Assembly (NCBI GenBank): GCA_963728285.1
Contig: CAVSJR010000003.1
Coordinates: 310,001-374,000 of the forward strand
DNA from: CAVSJR01 sp963728285
GTDB taxonomy: Bacteria; Actinomycetota; UBA4738; HRBIN12
Direction of reading: 5' to 3'
Length of the DNA stretch: 64,000 nt
The position numbers were made by a program, and so were the translations under genes. The notes beneath the pieces are model-generated. The model was not told where the DNA came from, did not search any database, and was given only the letters and a program-made list of their open reading frames with translations. Positions 1 to 6,682 of this stretch are shown in pieces. Every line of letters begins with the position of its first letter. The first letter of the stretch is position 1.

Positions 1-932
1 ACGAGCTGGTGACGCTCCTCGAGCCGAGCGGCCCGCAACGCCCCCCACACCTCGGCCCGCTGCCCCTCGTCCGCGAGCGCGGGGACGGCGACGTTCGCCC
101 GCGCGAAGCACACCCTGCCGAGGATGGTGAGGGAGTGGTGCGAGACCCCCCGGTGCCGCTCGCGGCGATCGGCGAAGCTCACGCGCAGCGCCCCGACCGG
201 CCTGCCGCCGAGCTCCTCGGCGGCGTCGATGGCGTGGCCGCTTCCGAGCGCGCTGACGCCCCAGGTGGTGTCGGTTCCGAGGTTCCCCGGGCCGTCCGCC
301 ACGATCACGATCTCCGCGTCCATCATCTCCACGGCGGCGAGCAGCCCCGTCCACACGGTCACCGCCTCGAGCTCGCCGCCGAAGGCCTGACCGCAGGTGA
401 TCCAACCATCGAGGAGTCCGGCACCCCGAAGGCGGGGGATCAGCCGGGAGAGGGCACCCGGGAGCGAGGCCCCGTCGGTCATCACGTAGGCGACCCGCTT
501 CGCGCCGGCCACCTTGGCCCCGGCGGCGATCGCCGCAACCATCGAATGCAGGGGCGCCGCCACGACGGGCGTGCCCCCGAGCCCCGGCGAGGCCTCCAGC
601 GCGTCGCGGTCGGTCTCCTCGACCGTCTGCACCGCCACCTGCAGGGGGGTGTACCGCGCCTTCATGACGTGCCCTGGCCCCTCGACGTCGACGGCCTCGA
701 GCGGGAGCACGGCCACGACGAGGTGCATGCCCCCCGTTCCGAGGCCGAGGGCGACGGCCGTACCGTTGAGGATGACGTCGTCGCCCGGGCGCACGGGGCC
801 CGTGAGGGCGGGATAGGCGATCGCCGCGGCTCGCTCGCCCTGCACGTCCACGGCGAGCTCCACGGCGCCCGGCCGCGCGGATTCGAGCGCGACGATCGTC
901 CCTCGTCGGAGGCGGATCACGCGGAGGTCCAA
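1..932 (-). CDS. DUF3866 family protein, 3' end beyond window
   Basis: The reverse strand is open from about 932 to the left edge without a stop. The translation carries DUF3866 signatures: an N-terminal GDDVILNGTAVALGLGTGG-type stretch, then GHVMKARYTPLQ, then a predicted alternating alpha/beta region. The family is common in Actinobacteria and Firmicutes and its function is unknown. About 310 residues are visible; I recall the family as near 350, so only a short C-terminal part should be missing. No in-frame ATG exists upstream; candidate starts are TTG at 932 or GTG at 920. It is divergent from pafB with about 33 bp between the starts, so the two genes share one small promoter region. Confidence 0.8.
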   Translation of the reverse strand, partial: MDLRVIRLRRGTIVALESARPGAVELAVDVQGERAAAIAYPALTGPVRPGDDVILNGTAVALGLGTGGMHLVVAVLPLEAVDVEGPGHVMKARYTPLQVAVQTVEETDRDALEASPGLGGTPVVAAPLHSMVAAIAAGAKVAGAKRVAYVMTDGASLPGALSRLIPRLRGAGLLDGWITCGQAFGGELEAVTVWTGLLAAVEMMDAEIVIVADGPGNLGTDTTWGVSALGSGHAIDAAEELGGRPVGALRVSFADRRERHRGVSHHSLTILGRVCFARANVAVPALADEGQRAEVWGALRAARLEERHQL

Positions 933-949
933 GGGGTCGACATGCCGCG

Positions 950-957
950 AGTATGAT
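950..957. promoter_or_regulatory. Overlapping divergent -10 boxes for pafB and the DUF3866 gene
   Basis: On the + strand TATGAT (952-957) ends 8 nt before the pafB ATG at 966, which predicts a leaderless transcript. On the - strand CATACT (955-950) overlaps it and could serve the DUF3866 gene, whose start lies about 18 nt downstream. No clear -35 box is seen for either. Confidence 0.5.
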
Positions 958-965
958 GCCGCAGA

Positions 966-1919
966 ATGCACCCGCTCGAACGCCTGATCAACCTCGTCGC
1001 CATGCTGCTCGAGGCGCGTCGACCGCTCACGTTCGAGCAGATCCGGGCGGCCCTCCCCGCCTACGCGCAGGACGACCTCGCCACGGCCAAGCGCATGTTC
1101 GAACGAGACAAGGACATCCTCCGCGACAACGGCATTCCGATCGAGATGGAGTCGGTGGATGCCTTGGACGTGGAGGAGGGCTACGTCATCCCCAAGGATC
1201 GGTACTACGTGCCGGAGATCTCGTTCACGCCGCAGGAGATCTCGGCGCTGTTCGTCGCGGCGCACTCGGGGGCCGACGACACCTCCGCCGGGCAGGGGGT
1301 TCGCAAGCTGCTCTACGGGGCCGACGGCGGCCTGCTCGCCGGCCTCGCCACGGGACCGCTCGCCGCCGGGCCCGACGTCGACACCGCGCGACTGCTCGCC
1401 GTCGCCGAGGCGGTGCTCGAGGGCCCTCGATCGATCACCTTCGGCTACACGACGTCCAAGGGTGTGTCGTCCGAGCGCCGGGTCGACGCCTTCGGACTCG
1501 TGTGGCGCGCCGGGCACTGGTACGTCGTCGGCCTCGACCGCGAGCGCGACGATGTGCGGGCCTTCCGACTCTCGAGGATCTCGACCGACGTTCGCGACGC
1601 GGGGGAGGGGAGCGAGCCTCCCGGCGGATTTCGGGCCTCCGATCACGTCGACGTCGGGCCGTGGGGGCCCGGCGAGCCGACGGAGCGAGCCACGGTCGCC
1701 TTCTCGCCGGACGTCGCGTGGTGGGCGGCCGCCGGGCTGCGGGATGCGGAGATCGGCGAGCCGGGCGACGACGGGTGGGTCCCGGTGAGCGTTCCGACCG
1801 GCCCGGACGATGCGCTGGCATCGTGGGTGCTGGGCTTCGGCCCCGACGTCCGCGTCCTCGAGCCGGCGTCGCTGCGCGAGGAGGTCGTGCGTCGGCTGGA
1901 GGCCCTCCTTGCCGGTTGA
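966..1919 (+). CDS. pafB: WYL-domain transcriptional regulator, PafB type
   Basis: 317-aa regulator with an N-terminal helix-turn-helix region (residues about 1-60, starting MHPLERLINLVAMLLE) and a WYL domain whose core WYVVGLDRERDDVRAFRLSRI-like stretch lies near residues 183-205. PafB forms a complex with PafC; in mycobacteria PafBC activates DNA-damage genes independently of LexA and the genes sit beside the Pup-proteasome genes. Here pafC follows with an 11-bp overlap and tatA/tatC lie downstream, the usual actinobacterial order. The Pup-proteasome genes themselves are not in the window. The ATG at 966 is supported by a -10 box 8 nt upstream; there is no Shine-Dalgarno sequence. Confidence 0.85.
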   Translation: MHPLERLINLVAMLLEARRPLTFEQIRAALPAYAQDDLATAKRMFERDKDILRDNGIPIEMESVDALDVEEGYVIPKDRYYVPEISFTPQEISALFVAAHSGADDTSAGQGVRKLLYGADGGLLAGLATGPLAAGPDVDTARLLAVAEAVLEGPRSITFGYTTSKGVSSERRVDAFGLVWRAGHWYVVGLDRERDDVRAFRLSRISTDVRDAGEGSEPPGGFRASDHVDVGPWGPGEPTERATVAFSPDVAWWAAAGLRDAEIGEPGDDGWVPVSVPTGPDDALASWVLGFGPDVRVLEPASLREEVVRRLEALLAG

Positions 1920-2892
1920 GGAGTCCGGGACGCCCAAGCGTCCTCGCACGGCGCGGGCCTCGGAGCGCCTCGCCAGGCTGCTCGTCATCGTGCCGTATCT
2001 CGTGGAGCATCCCGGAACCCCCGTCGCCGAGGCGGCGCGCCTGTTCGAGGTCGACGAGGAGGCGCTCATCGACGACCTCCGCGTCCTGTTCATGTCCGGC
2101 CTGCCGCCCTACAGTCCCGGGGACCTCATCGACGTCGACATCCAGGACGGGCGCGTCTGGATCACGATGGCCGACTACTTCGCCCGGCCGCTTCGGCTCA
2201 CGCGCAACGAGGCGCTCTCCCTGTATCTGCAGGGCACGGCCGTGGCCGGGACGCCGGGCCTTCCCGAGGCGGCCGCCCTGCAATCGGCACTCGTCAAGCT
2301 TCGAGACGGCCTGGGGCCCGAGGCGCTCGGTCACGCCGCGGACCGGGTCGAGGCGGCGGAGGCCGGCCGACCCGTCGGGGTCCTCGACGACGTACGCCGG
2401 GCCGCCGCGAGCCGCTCGAGGATCGAGATCGAGTATCTGTCCGCGACCGGGGAGATCTCCGAGCGCCGCATCGATCCCGAGGAGGTGTTCTCGGCCCTCG
2501 GGAACTGGTACGTCGCCGCGTGGGACGGCCGATCGGACGCCGAGCGGCTCTTCCGGGCCGATCGCATCAGGCGCGTCCGCCCCACGACGGAGCGATTCGA
2601 GCCCCGCGGGCTGAGCGGCGCCGGCCGCGCGCTGTACACGCCGAGCGACCACGACGTGGAGATCCGGCTGCTCCTCGGCCCCGACGCGAGGTGGGTGGCC
2701 GAGTACCACCCGGTCGCCGCCACCGTCGAGCGGGAGGGGGGCGAGCTCGAGGTCACCCTGCCCGCTCGGGAGCTCGACTGGGCCGCCAAGCTCGTGTTAC
2801 GCGTTGCCCCGCAAGCGAAAGTGCTGGACCCCCCGGAGCTGGCCGAGCGCGTCCGCGAGCTGGCCCGGGCCATGAGGAAACAGCACGAATAG
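1909..2892 (+). CDS. pafC: WYL-domain transcriptional regulator, PafC type
   Basis: 327-aa partner of PafB. An N-terminal winged-helix-like region (about residues 20-90) is followed by a WYL domain with NWYVAAWDGRSDAERLFRADR near residues 197-215, and a C-terminal extension typical of WYL proteins. I chose TTG at 1909 because GGAGG (1898-1902) sits 6 nt upstream and no ATG or GTG lies nearby. The start lies inside the last codons of pafB, so the two are probably translationally coupled and made in equal amounts. In known systems PafB and PafC are interdependent. Confidence 0.82.
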   Translation: MPVEESGTPKRPRTARASERLARLLVIVPYLVEHPGTPVAEAARLFEVDEEALIDDLRVLFMSGLPPYSPGDLIDVDIQDGRVWITMADYFARPLRLTRNEALSLYLQGTAVAGTPGLPEAAALQSALVKLRDGLGPEALGHAADRVEAAEAGRPVGVLDDVRRAAASRSRIEIEYLSATGEISERRIDPEEVFSALGNWYVAAWDGRSDAERLFRADRIRRVRPTTERFEPRGLSGAGRALYTPSDHDVEIRLLLGPDARWVAEYHPVAATVEREGGELEVTLPARELDWAAKLVLRVAPQAKVLDPPELAERVRELARAMRKQHE

Positions 2893-2931
2893 GGTAGCCC
2901 CGCTCGGAGGTGTCGGGCTTAAGCGGGTCGG

Positions 2932-2955
2932 TCACCCCGCCGATACTCGGGGTGA
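2932..2955. promoter_or_regulatory. Inverted repeat around a -10 box before the zinc-ribbon gene
   Basis: TCACCCC (2932-2938) and GGGGTGA (2949-2955) form a perfect 7-bp inverted repeat. The 10-nt spacer contains GATACT (2942-2947), a plausible -10 box ending 9 nt before the ATG at 2957. This is the geometry of an operator covering a promoter. It could also be a hairpin downstream of pafC. Confidence 0.4.
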
Positions 2956-2956
2956 A

Positions 2957-3334
2957 ATGACAACCATCCGGACAACGTGCCCGCGCTGTGGAGAGGTCGA
3001 CATGGGACCCGAGTCGATCCTTCTCTCCGTCCAGGACGGCGGCCGAGAGGGAACCTACCGCTTCACGTGCCCCATGTGCGCCGACGACGTCGAGAAGCGA
3101 GCGGACCGCAAGATCGTTGCGCTCCTCGTCTCGGCCGGCGTCGGCGTCGCGGGCGGGGAGTCGGATCTCGACGAAGGCTACGAGACGCAGACGCTCTACG
3201 AGGAGGAGGAGGACGAGCTCGATCCGAGAGGGCCGCTGCCCTCGGGTCCGCCGATCTCGGCGGACGATCTGATCGACTTCCACTTCCTCCTGGAGGACGA
3301 GCGCTACATCGAGGACTTTCTCGCCAAGCAGTGA
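2957..3334 (+). CDS. Small acidic protein with a zinc ribbon
   Basis: 125-aa soluble protein. A CPRC...CPMC pair (residues about 8-11 and 36-39) forms a probable zinc ribbon, followed by an acidic linker (YEEEEDELD) and a conserved-looking C-terminus ending DDLIDFHFLLEDERYIEDFLAKQ in overlapping pieces. I believe similar unnamed proteins occur between pafC and tat genes in other actinobacteria, but I cannot assign a function. Its own -10 box and the flanking inverted repeat suggest separate transcription from pafBC. Confidence 0.65.
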   Translation: MTTIRTTCPRCGEVDMGPESILLSVQDGGREGTYRFTCPMCADDVEKRADRKIVALLVSAGVGVAGGESDLDEGYETQTLYEEEEDELDPRGPLPSGPPISADDLIDFHFLLEDERYIEDFLAKQ

Positions 3335-3348
3335 GCCTCGCGCTCAAC

Positions 3349-3354
3349 TAGCAT
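3349..3354 (+). promoter_or_regulatory. -10 box TAGCAT for the small membrane protein gene
   Basis: TAGCAT ends 6 nt before the ATG at 3361, giving a predicted leaderless transcript. No Shine-Dalgarno sequence precedes this start. Confidence 0.4.
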
Positions 3355-3360
3355 GGGCGA

Positions 3361-3585
3361 ATGGCGGTCCCCTTTCTCGTGTGGATCATCGTCGGCCTCG
3401 CCACCATCCTCGCGCTGCTGGCCATGCTCATCGGTCTCACGCGACACCTGCTGGTGCTCTCCAGATCGCTGGGCGAGTTTCGCCGAGCCATCACGCCCGT
3501 GGCCGAGGAGCTGACCGCGGAGGCCAACCGCGCCAGCGAGCGTGCCGCGCGCCTCTCGGGCGAACGCCCGTTCGGCCGCTCATGA
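3361..3585 (+). CDS. Small single-pass membrane protein
   Basis: 74-aa protein. One strongly hydrophobic segment (residues about 4-27, VPFLVWIIVGLATILALL) is followed by a charged amphipathic helix rich in Arg, Glu and Ala. The layout resembles TatA-type proteins (short TM then amphipathic helix), and tatA follows 64 bp downstream, but the FGP signature of TatA is missing. It may be a DUF948-like or other membrane-anchored coiled-coil protein. Function unknown. Confidence 0.6.
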   Translation: MAVPFLVWIIVGLATILALLAMLIGLTRHLLVLSRSLGEFRRAITPVAEELTAEANRASERAARLSGERPFGRS

Positions 3586-3648
3586 CGTCGCCGGAGTAGA
3601 ATTACCTCCAGAGGTCGTCCCACCTATTCCGAGACCGTCCGGAGACGC

Positions 3649-4248
3649 ATGTTCGGCATCAACCCGATGGAGCTCATGATCATCCTGATGGTGGCCTTGA
3701 TCGTCGTCGGCCCGAAACGACTGCCCGAGATCGGCCGCACGATCGGTCGCGCCTTCAGCGAGCTCCGTCGCGTCCAGGAGGAGGTGCGGGACACGATCCG
3801 GTTCGATCTCGAGGACGATGAGCCCGAGCCGCCCACGCGCCCGGTTCGCCGGGAGCGCTCGCCGGACTCGCCTCGAACCCCGTCCGCCGCGGAGCTGGCC
3901 TCGGCCGGTGAGCGCGAGCGCTCCGGGGTCCCCGCGTCGGAGCCGGATGGTCGGCCCCACGTCGCCGCCGAGATCGGTCCGGAGATCTCCTCAGACGGCG
4001 CTCCTGAGAGCGCCCCCGAAGCGGTCCCGGACGTCGCCCCCGACAACGCCCCGGAGGTCCTCGCCCTTGCCGCAGGGGAGTCCGCGGACGCGGCCCCTCC
4101 CGAGCCCAAGCCGGGGGAGCCGGCCTCCGCTGTCGAGGAGGATCCCTCGGAGGACCCGGCGGAGGGCCCGAGGGGTCGGGTGGAGCTGGCCGATGCCGAC
4201 TCGCCCAACGGGTCCCCCACGCGGCCCGCGCGCGATGAGGCGGGATAG
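3649..4248 (+). CDS. tatA: Sec-independent protein translocase TatA/TatB
   Basis: 199-aa Tat component. A short TM helix (residues about 8-24) is followed by GPKRLPEIGRTIGRAFSELR, the TatA/B amphipathic-helix signature. Beyond residue 60 the protein is an unusually long Pro/Glu/Ala/Ser-rich tail of about 135 residues, probably disordered. Tail length and the Glu near the TM start (NPMELMIIL) make TatB possible, and only one TatA/B gene is seen beside tatC. GGAG (3641-3644) lies 4 nt before the ATG; TAGAAT (3597-3602) may be the -10 box. Confidence 0.85.
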   Translation: MFGINPMELMIILMVALIVVGPKRLPEIGRTIGRAFSELRRVQEEVRDTIRFDLEDDEPEPPTRPVRRERSPDSPRTPSAAELASAGERERSGVPASEPDGRPHVAAEIGPEISSDGAPESAPEAVPDVAPDNAPEVLALAAGESADAAPPEPKPGEPASAVEEDPSEDPAEGPRGRVELADADSPNGSPTRPARDEAG

Positions 4249-4272
4249 GCCCGTCGGCGCCGAGGGCCGAGC

Positions 4273-5049
4273 ATGCCGCTGATCCCGAAGCTCCGCCGAC
4301 GCCGGCGGGACGCCGAGGGCGCGATGACCCTCGTCGAGCATCTCGAGGAGCTCCGCAAGCGCCTCATCTACGCCTTCCTCGCGATCGCCGGCGGCGCCGT
4401 CGTCGGCTGGTTCCTCTACAACCCCGTCATCGAGCTGCTGCAGGACCCCTTCTGCGCCACGGTTCGCCAGCTCCCGAAGGCGAATCAGCCGCCGTCGGGC
4501 TGCAAGTTCGTCTTCAGCGGGGCCACCGATCCGGTGTTCACCAAGCTCAAGGTGGTCGTGTTCATCGGGCTGCTCATCGCGCTGCCCATCGTGCTGTATC
4601 AGCTTTGGGCGTTCATCGTGCCCGGGCTCACGAAGCGCGAGCGCCGCATGGCGATCCCGTTCATCGCCTCGTCGACGGTGCTGTTCCTGCTCGGCGTCGT
4701 GATCGCCTACGTCACGCTTCCGAAGGCCCTGGGCTTTCTGCTCGGGTTCGCCGGCGAGGAGTTCGTGCCGCTGCTCACGGCGTCGTCCTTCCTGAGCTTC
4801 GTCGTCCTCGTGGCCCTGGCGTTCGGGGCGTCGTTCGAGTTCCCGATCATCCTGATCTTCCTGAGCCTCGTCGGCGTGCTGTCGAGCCGCAAGCTCCGGG
4901 ACTGGCGGCGGTACGCCATCTTCGGGATCTCCGTCTTCGCGGCGGTCATCACGCCCAGCGCCGATCCGTACTCGATGCTCGCGATGATGATCCCCATGGT
5001 GGTGTTCTACGAGGCCGCTATCATCGTGGTCCGGCTCATGAAGCACTGA
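4273..5049 (+). CDS. tatC: Sec-independent protein translocase TatC
   Basis: 258-aa polytopic membrane protein. The N-terminus carries the TatC hallmark MTLVEHLEELRKRLIYAF, which recognises twin-arginine signal peptides with TatB. Six TM segments can be placed: about 33-50, 90-112, 128-150, 170-195, 212-225 and 230-250. The sequence FAAVITPSADPYSM near residue 220 matches the conserved TatC region ITP-D. It follows tatA after 24 bp and is surely co-transcribed with it. Confidence 0.93.
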   Translation: MPLIPKLRRRRRDAEGAMTLVEHLEELRKRLIYAFLAIAGGAVVGWFLYNPVIELLQDPFCATVRQLPKANQPPSGCKFVFSGATDPVFTKLKVVVFIGLLIALPIVLYQLWAFIVPGLTKRERRMAIPFIASSTVLFLLGVVIAYVTLPKALGFLLGFAGEEFVPLLTASSFLSFVVLVALAFGASFEFPIILIFLSLVGVLSSRKLRDWRRYAIFGISVFAAVITPSADPYSMLAMMIPMVVFYEAAIIVVRLMKH

Positions 5050-5064
5050 GGCGAGAGGCGATCG

Positions 5065-5850
5065 ATGGCCATCAAGGGCAAGGGCAGATCCAAGACCCGG
5101 CAGGTGACGCGCGCCCCGCGACCGGGATACACGCCGCCGCCGGTGCCGTGGTTCTCGCGGCGCTGGGTTCAGCTGACGGCGGCCCTCCTCGTCGGCATCG
5201 TGGCCGTGACGCTGTTCGCCTGGGTCCGAGGCAACCTCCGGAGCGCCAGCCGGGATCGCGCGGAGCGCCAGCAGCAGGCGGAGATGCGCACGGTGATGCA
5301 GCGCTACCAGGCCAGCATGGATCCGATCCTCTCGCAGGTCGGACAGCCGCAGCCGCCGGTCTTCATCGCCTTCCCACGCCTGGGGGAGACCATCGACGCG
5401 TTCACGAAGGGGGACGCCTCGGCGAAGGAGGCCACCGAGACCGCCTCCGCCACCGAGAAGACGGCGAGCGAGGCCGCCGACGCGATGGCGAAGGTCGACG
5501 CCGCCTCGCTGCTTCAGCAGCACCAGGACCTGCCCGGCACGTTCACGCGCGAGATCGCCACGTCGAAGTCGGCGATGTCGCACGCGGTCACGATGTATGA
5601 GGAATCGGCGATCCTGCTCGGCCTCGCCGTCGACGCGACCGACGACCTCCAGGCCGACCTCCTGTCCTCCGCCAAGGAGCTTCAGACGAGCGCCGACACG
5701 CTGTTCGCCGACGGCTACCAGAACTACTTCGACGCGCAGGTCGACGCCGGCACGTACCAGCCCGCCCAGCCCGCGACCGGCCTGCCGGGCGGCACCGGCC
5801 TCCCCGGAGGGCTTCCGGGCGACGCCTCGATCCCGCAGCCGTCCGGATAG
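5065..5850 (+). CDS. Anchored extracytoplasmic protein of unknown function
   Basis: 261-aa protein. A basic N-terminus (KGKGRSKTRQVTRAPR) is followed by one TM segment (residues about 33-55, WVQLTAALLVGIVAVTLFAW), so the rest should lie outside the membrane. The soluble part is Ala/Gln/Thr-rich and helical and ends in a Pro/Gly-rich tail (GLPGGTGLPGG repeats). No catalytic motif seen. It starts 15 bp after tatC and may belong to the tat operon; it lacks a twin-arginine signal. Confidence 0.6.
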   Translation: MAIKGKGRSKTRQVTRAPRPGYTPPPVPWFSRRWVQLTAALLVGIVAVTLFAWVRGNLRSASRDRAERQQQAEMRTVMQRYQASMDPILSQVGQPQPPVFIAFPRLGETIDAFTKGDASAKEATETASATEKTASEAADAMAKVDAASLLQQHQDLPGTFTREIATSKSAMSHAVTMYEESAILLGLAVDATDDLQADLLSSAKELQTSADTLFADGYQNYFDAQVDAGTYQPAQPATGLPGGTGLPGGLPGDASIPQPSG

Positions 5851-5859
5851 GAGGAGCGC

Positions 5860-6597
5860 ATGCCCGACGGACTCCTGTTGATTCACGCATGGCCGACCGA
5901 CTCGCGCATCTGGGAGCGCCAGGCGGACGAGCTCGGGGGGCGCGTCCCGGTGGTCGCTCCGGATCTGCCGGGGTTCGGCGGCGCCGAGCCCGCCGGCGAC
6001 ATCATGACGATGGCCTCGGGCGCGGAGCGGTGTCTCGCCGAGCTCGATCGGGCGGGGATGGACCGCGCCGTGGTCTGCGGCCTGTCGATGGGCGGCTACG
6101 TCGCGTTCGAGCTGTGGCGCCGGGCCCCCGACCGGATCGCGGGGTTCGTGCTCGCCAACACCCGGGCGGTGGGGGACTCGGAGGAGGCGGCCGCGAACCG
6201 CCGCCGATTGGCCGATCGCCTCCTCGCCGAGGGGATCGAGTTCTTCCTCGCCGACCCGCCTCCGCTCCTGTCCGAACACGCGCCGGACGACCTTCGTGCC
6301 CGGCTTCGGGGCATCATCGCCGACCAGCCGGCGGCATCCATCGCGGCCGCGCTGCTGGGGATGGCCGAGCGGCCGGACTCCACTCCGGACCTCCCCGGGA
6401 TCGACGTCCCCACGCTCGTGATCACGTCGGAGCTCGACGCGCTCGTGCCGTCCGAGGCCTCCCTCGCCATGGCCGCCCTGATCCCCAACGCCTCCTCGTC
6501 GATCCTCGGCCGGGTCGGGCACCTGACCAACCTCGAGGCGCCGGACGAGTTCACCGAGCTGCTCGGCAACCACCTGAGCGACTGCGGCCTGGGCTAG
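5860..6597 (+). CDS. Alpha/beta hydrolase
   Basis: 245-aa alpha/beta-hydrolase fold protein. The oxyanion region is HAWPTDSRIWERQ, the nucleophile elbow is GLSMGG (Ser near residue 74), the acid is probably the Asp in TSELDALV, and the catalytic His is in GRVGHLTNLE near the C-terminus. The layout matches small esterase, 3-oxoadipate enol-lactonase-like or haloperoxidase-like enzymes; the substrate cannot be told. AGGAGG just upstream of the ATG is one of the better Shine-Dalgarno sites here, 10 bp after the preceding gene. Confidence 0.78.
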   Translation: MPDGLLLIHAWPTDSRIWERQADELGGRVPVVAPDLPGFGGAEPAGDIMTMASGAERCLAELDRAGMDRAVVCGLSMGGYVAFELWRRAPDRIAGFVLANTRAVGDSEEAAANRRRLADRLLAEGIEFFLADPPPLLSEHAPDDLRARLRGIIADQPAASIAAALLGMAERPDSTPDLPGIDVPTLVITSELDALVPSEASLAMAALIPNASSSILGRVGHLTNLEAPDEFTELLGNHLSDCGLG

Positions 6598-6666
6598 GGC
6601 GACGAGCCGGGCCGCGGCGAGGGCGACGACCGGCTCGCGCGAGGCGGGGATCCCGCGCGGCCGCCG

Positions 6667-6672
6667 TAGACT
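6667..6672 (+). promoter_or_regulatory. -10 box TAGACT for helY
   Basis: TAGACT ends 10 nt before the GTG at 6683. Initiation 7 to 10 nt downstream would leave 0-3 untranslated bases. Confidence 0.45.
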
Positions 6673-6682
6673 CGGGATCAAC

